Assembly: GCF_028372415.1 (NCBI RefSeq)
Contig: NC_092876.1
Location: 61,838,385-61,902,384 of the forward strand
Direction of reading: 5' to 3'
Length of the DNA: 64,000 bases
From: Notamacropus eugenii
Taxonomy: Eukaryota; Chordata; Mammalia; Diprotodontia; Macropodidae
How positions within the stretch are numbered: position 1 is the stretch's first letter
The DNA's letters: not shown here
Text below: more model-generated notes on this DNA
Seen by the model: the letters and a program-made list of their open reading frames with translations, nothing else
The model's database searches: none
What the model was told of the DNA's origin: nothing

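Overview
This is a piece of a mammalian nuclear genome, almost certainly marsupial. The genes have vertebrate exon-intron structure with GT-AG splicing. The interspersed repeats are dense MIR-type and tRNA-derived SINEs, L2 and CR1-type LINEs, an RTE LINE 3' end with an RTE-mobilised SINE, and L1 3' ends of the kind typical of marsupials. The species itself cannot be told from the sequence. There is no prokaryotic material, CRISPR array, tRNA or rRNA gene.

Layout. Positions 1-4770 are intergenic and almost entirely repeats: an antisense L1 broken by a SINE, an L1 3' end and a 635-bp hAT transposon, then RTE, L2 and MIR pieces. LDLRAD2 lies on the + strand at 5299-15414 in five coding exons, which join in frame to about 385 residues: signal peptide, CUB-like ectodomain, one LDL-receptor class A repeat, a linker and a transmembrane segment. 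From about 15630 to the right edge the window holds the 3' half of HSPG2 (perlecan) on the - strand. I resolved 51 coding exons (the first cut by the window edge), which join in frame without a stop over about 7.24 kb of coding sequence (about 2,413 residues). They encode the last 18 Ig modules of domain IV (64000 down to 30752), then domain V/endorepellin as LG1-EGF-EGF-LG2-EGF-EGF-LG3 (30666 down to 17325), and a 3' UTR of about 1.7 kb ending at an AATAAA signal at 15652-15657.

The two genes converge tail to tail. The LDLRAD2 stop codon and the HSPG2 poly(A) signal are only about 240 bp apart, so the transcript ends probably overlap. Perlecan is a secreted basement-membrane heparan sulfate proteoglycan; LDLRAD2 is a poorly characterised membrane protein. 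Nothing in the sequence links their functions.

No new biological system was found. The more notable points are a SINE whose target-site duplication covers the intronic side of an HSPG2 splice donor, a (TG)50 tract inside the HSPG2 3' UTR, intron-level similarity between neighbouring Ig units, sequence differences in perlecan (extra N-glycosylation sequons, a CW for CR change), and several nested transposons including two hAT elements with matched target duplications. Exon edges were set by hand from splice consensus, reading frame and recalled human perlecan sequence. Repeat edges are approximate.
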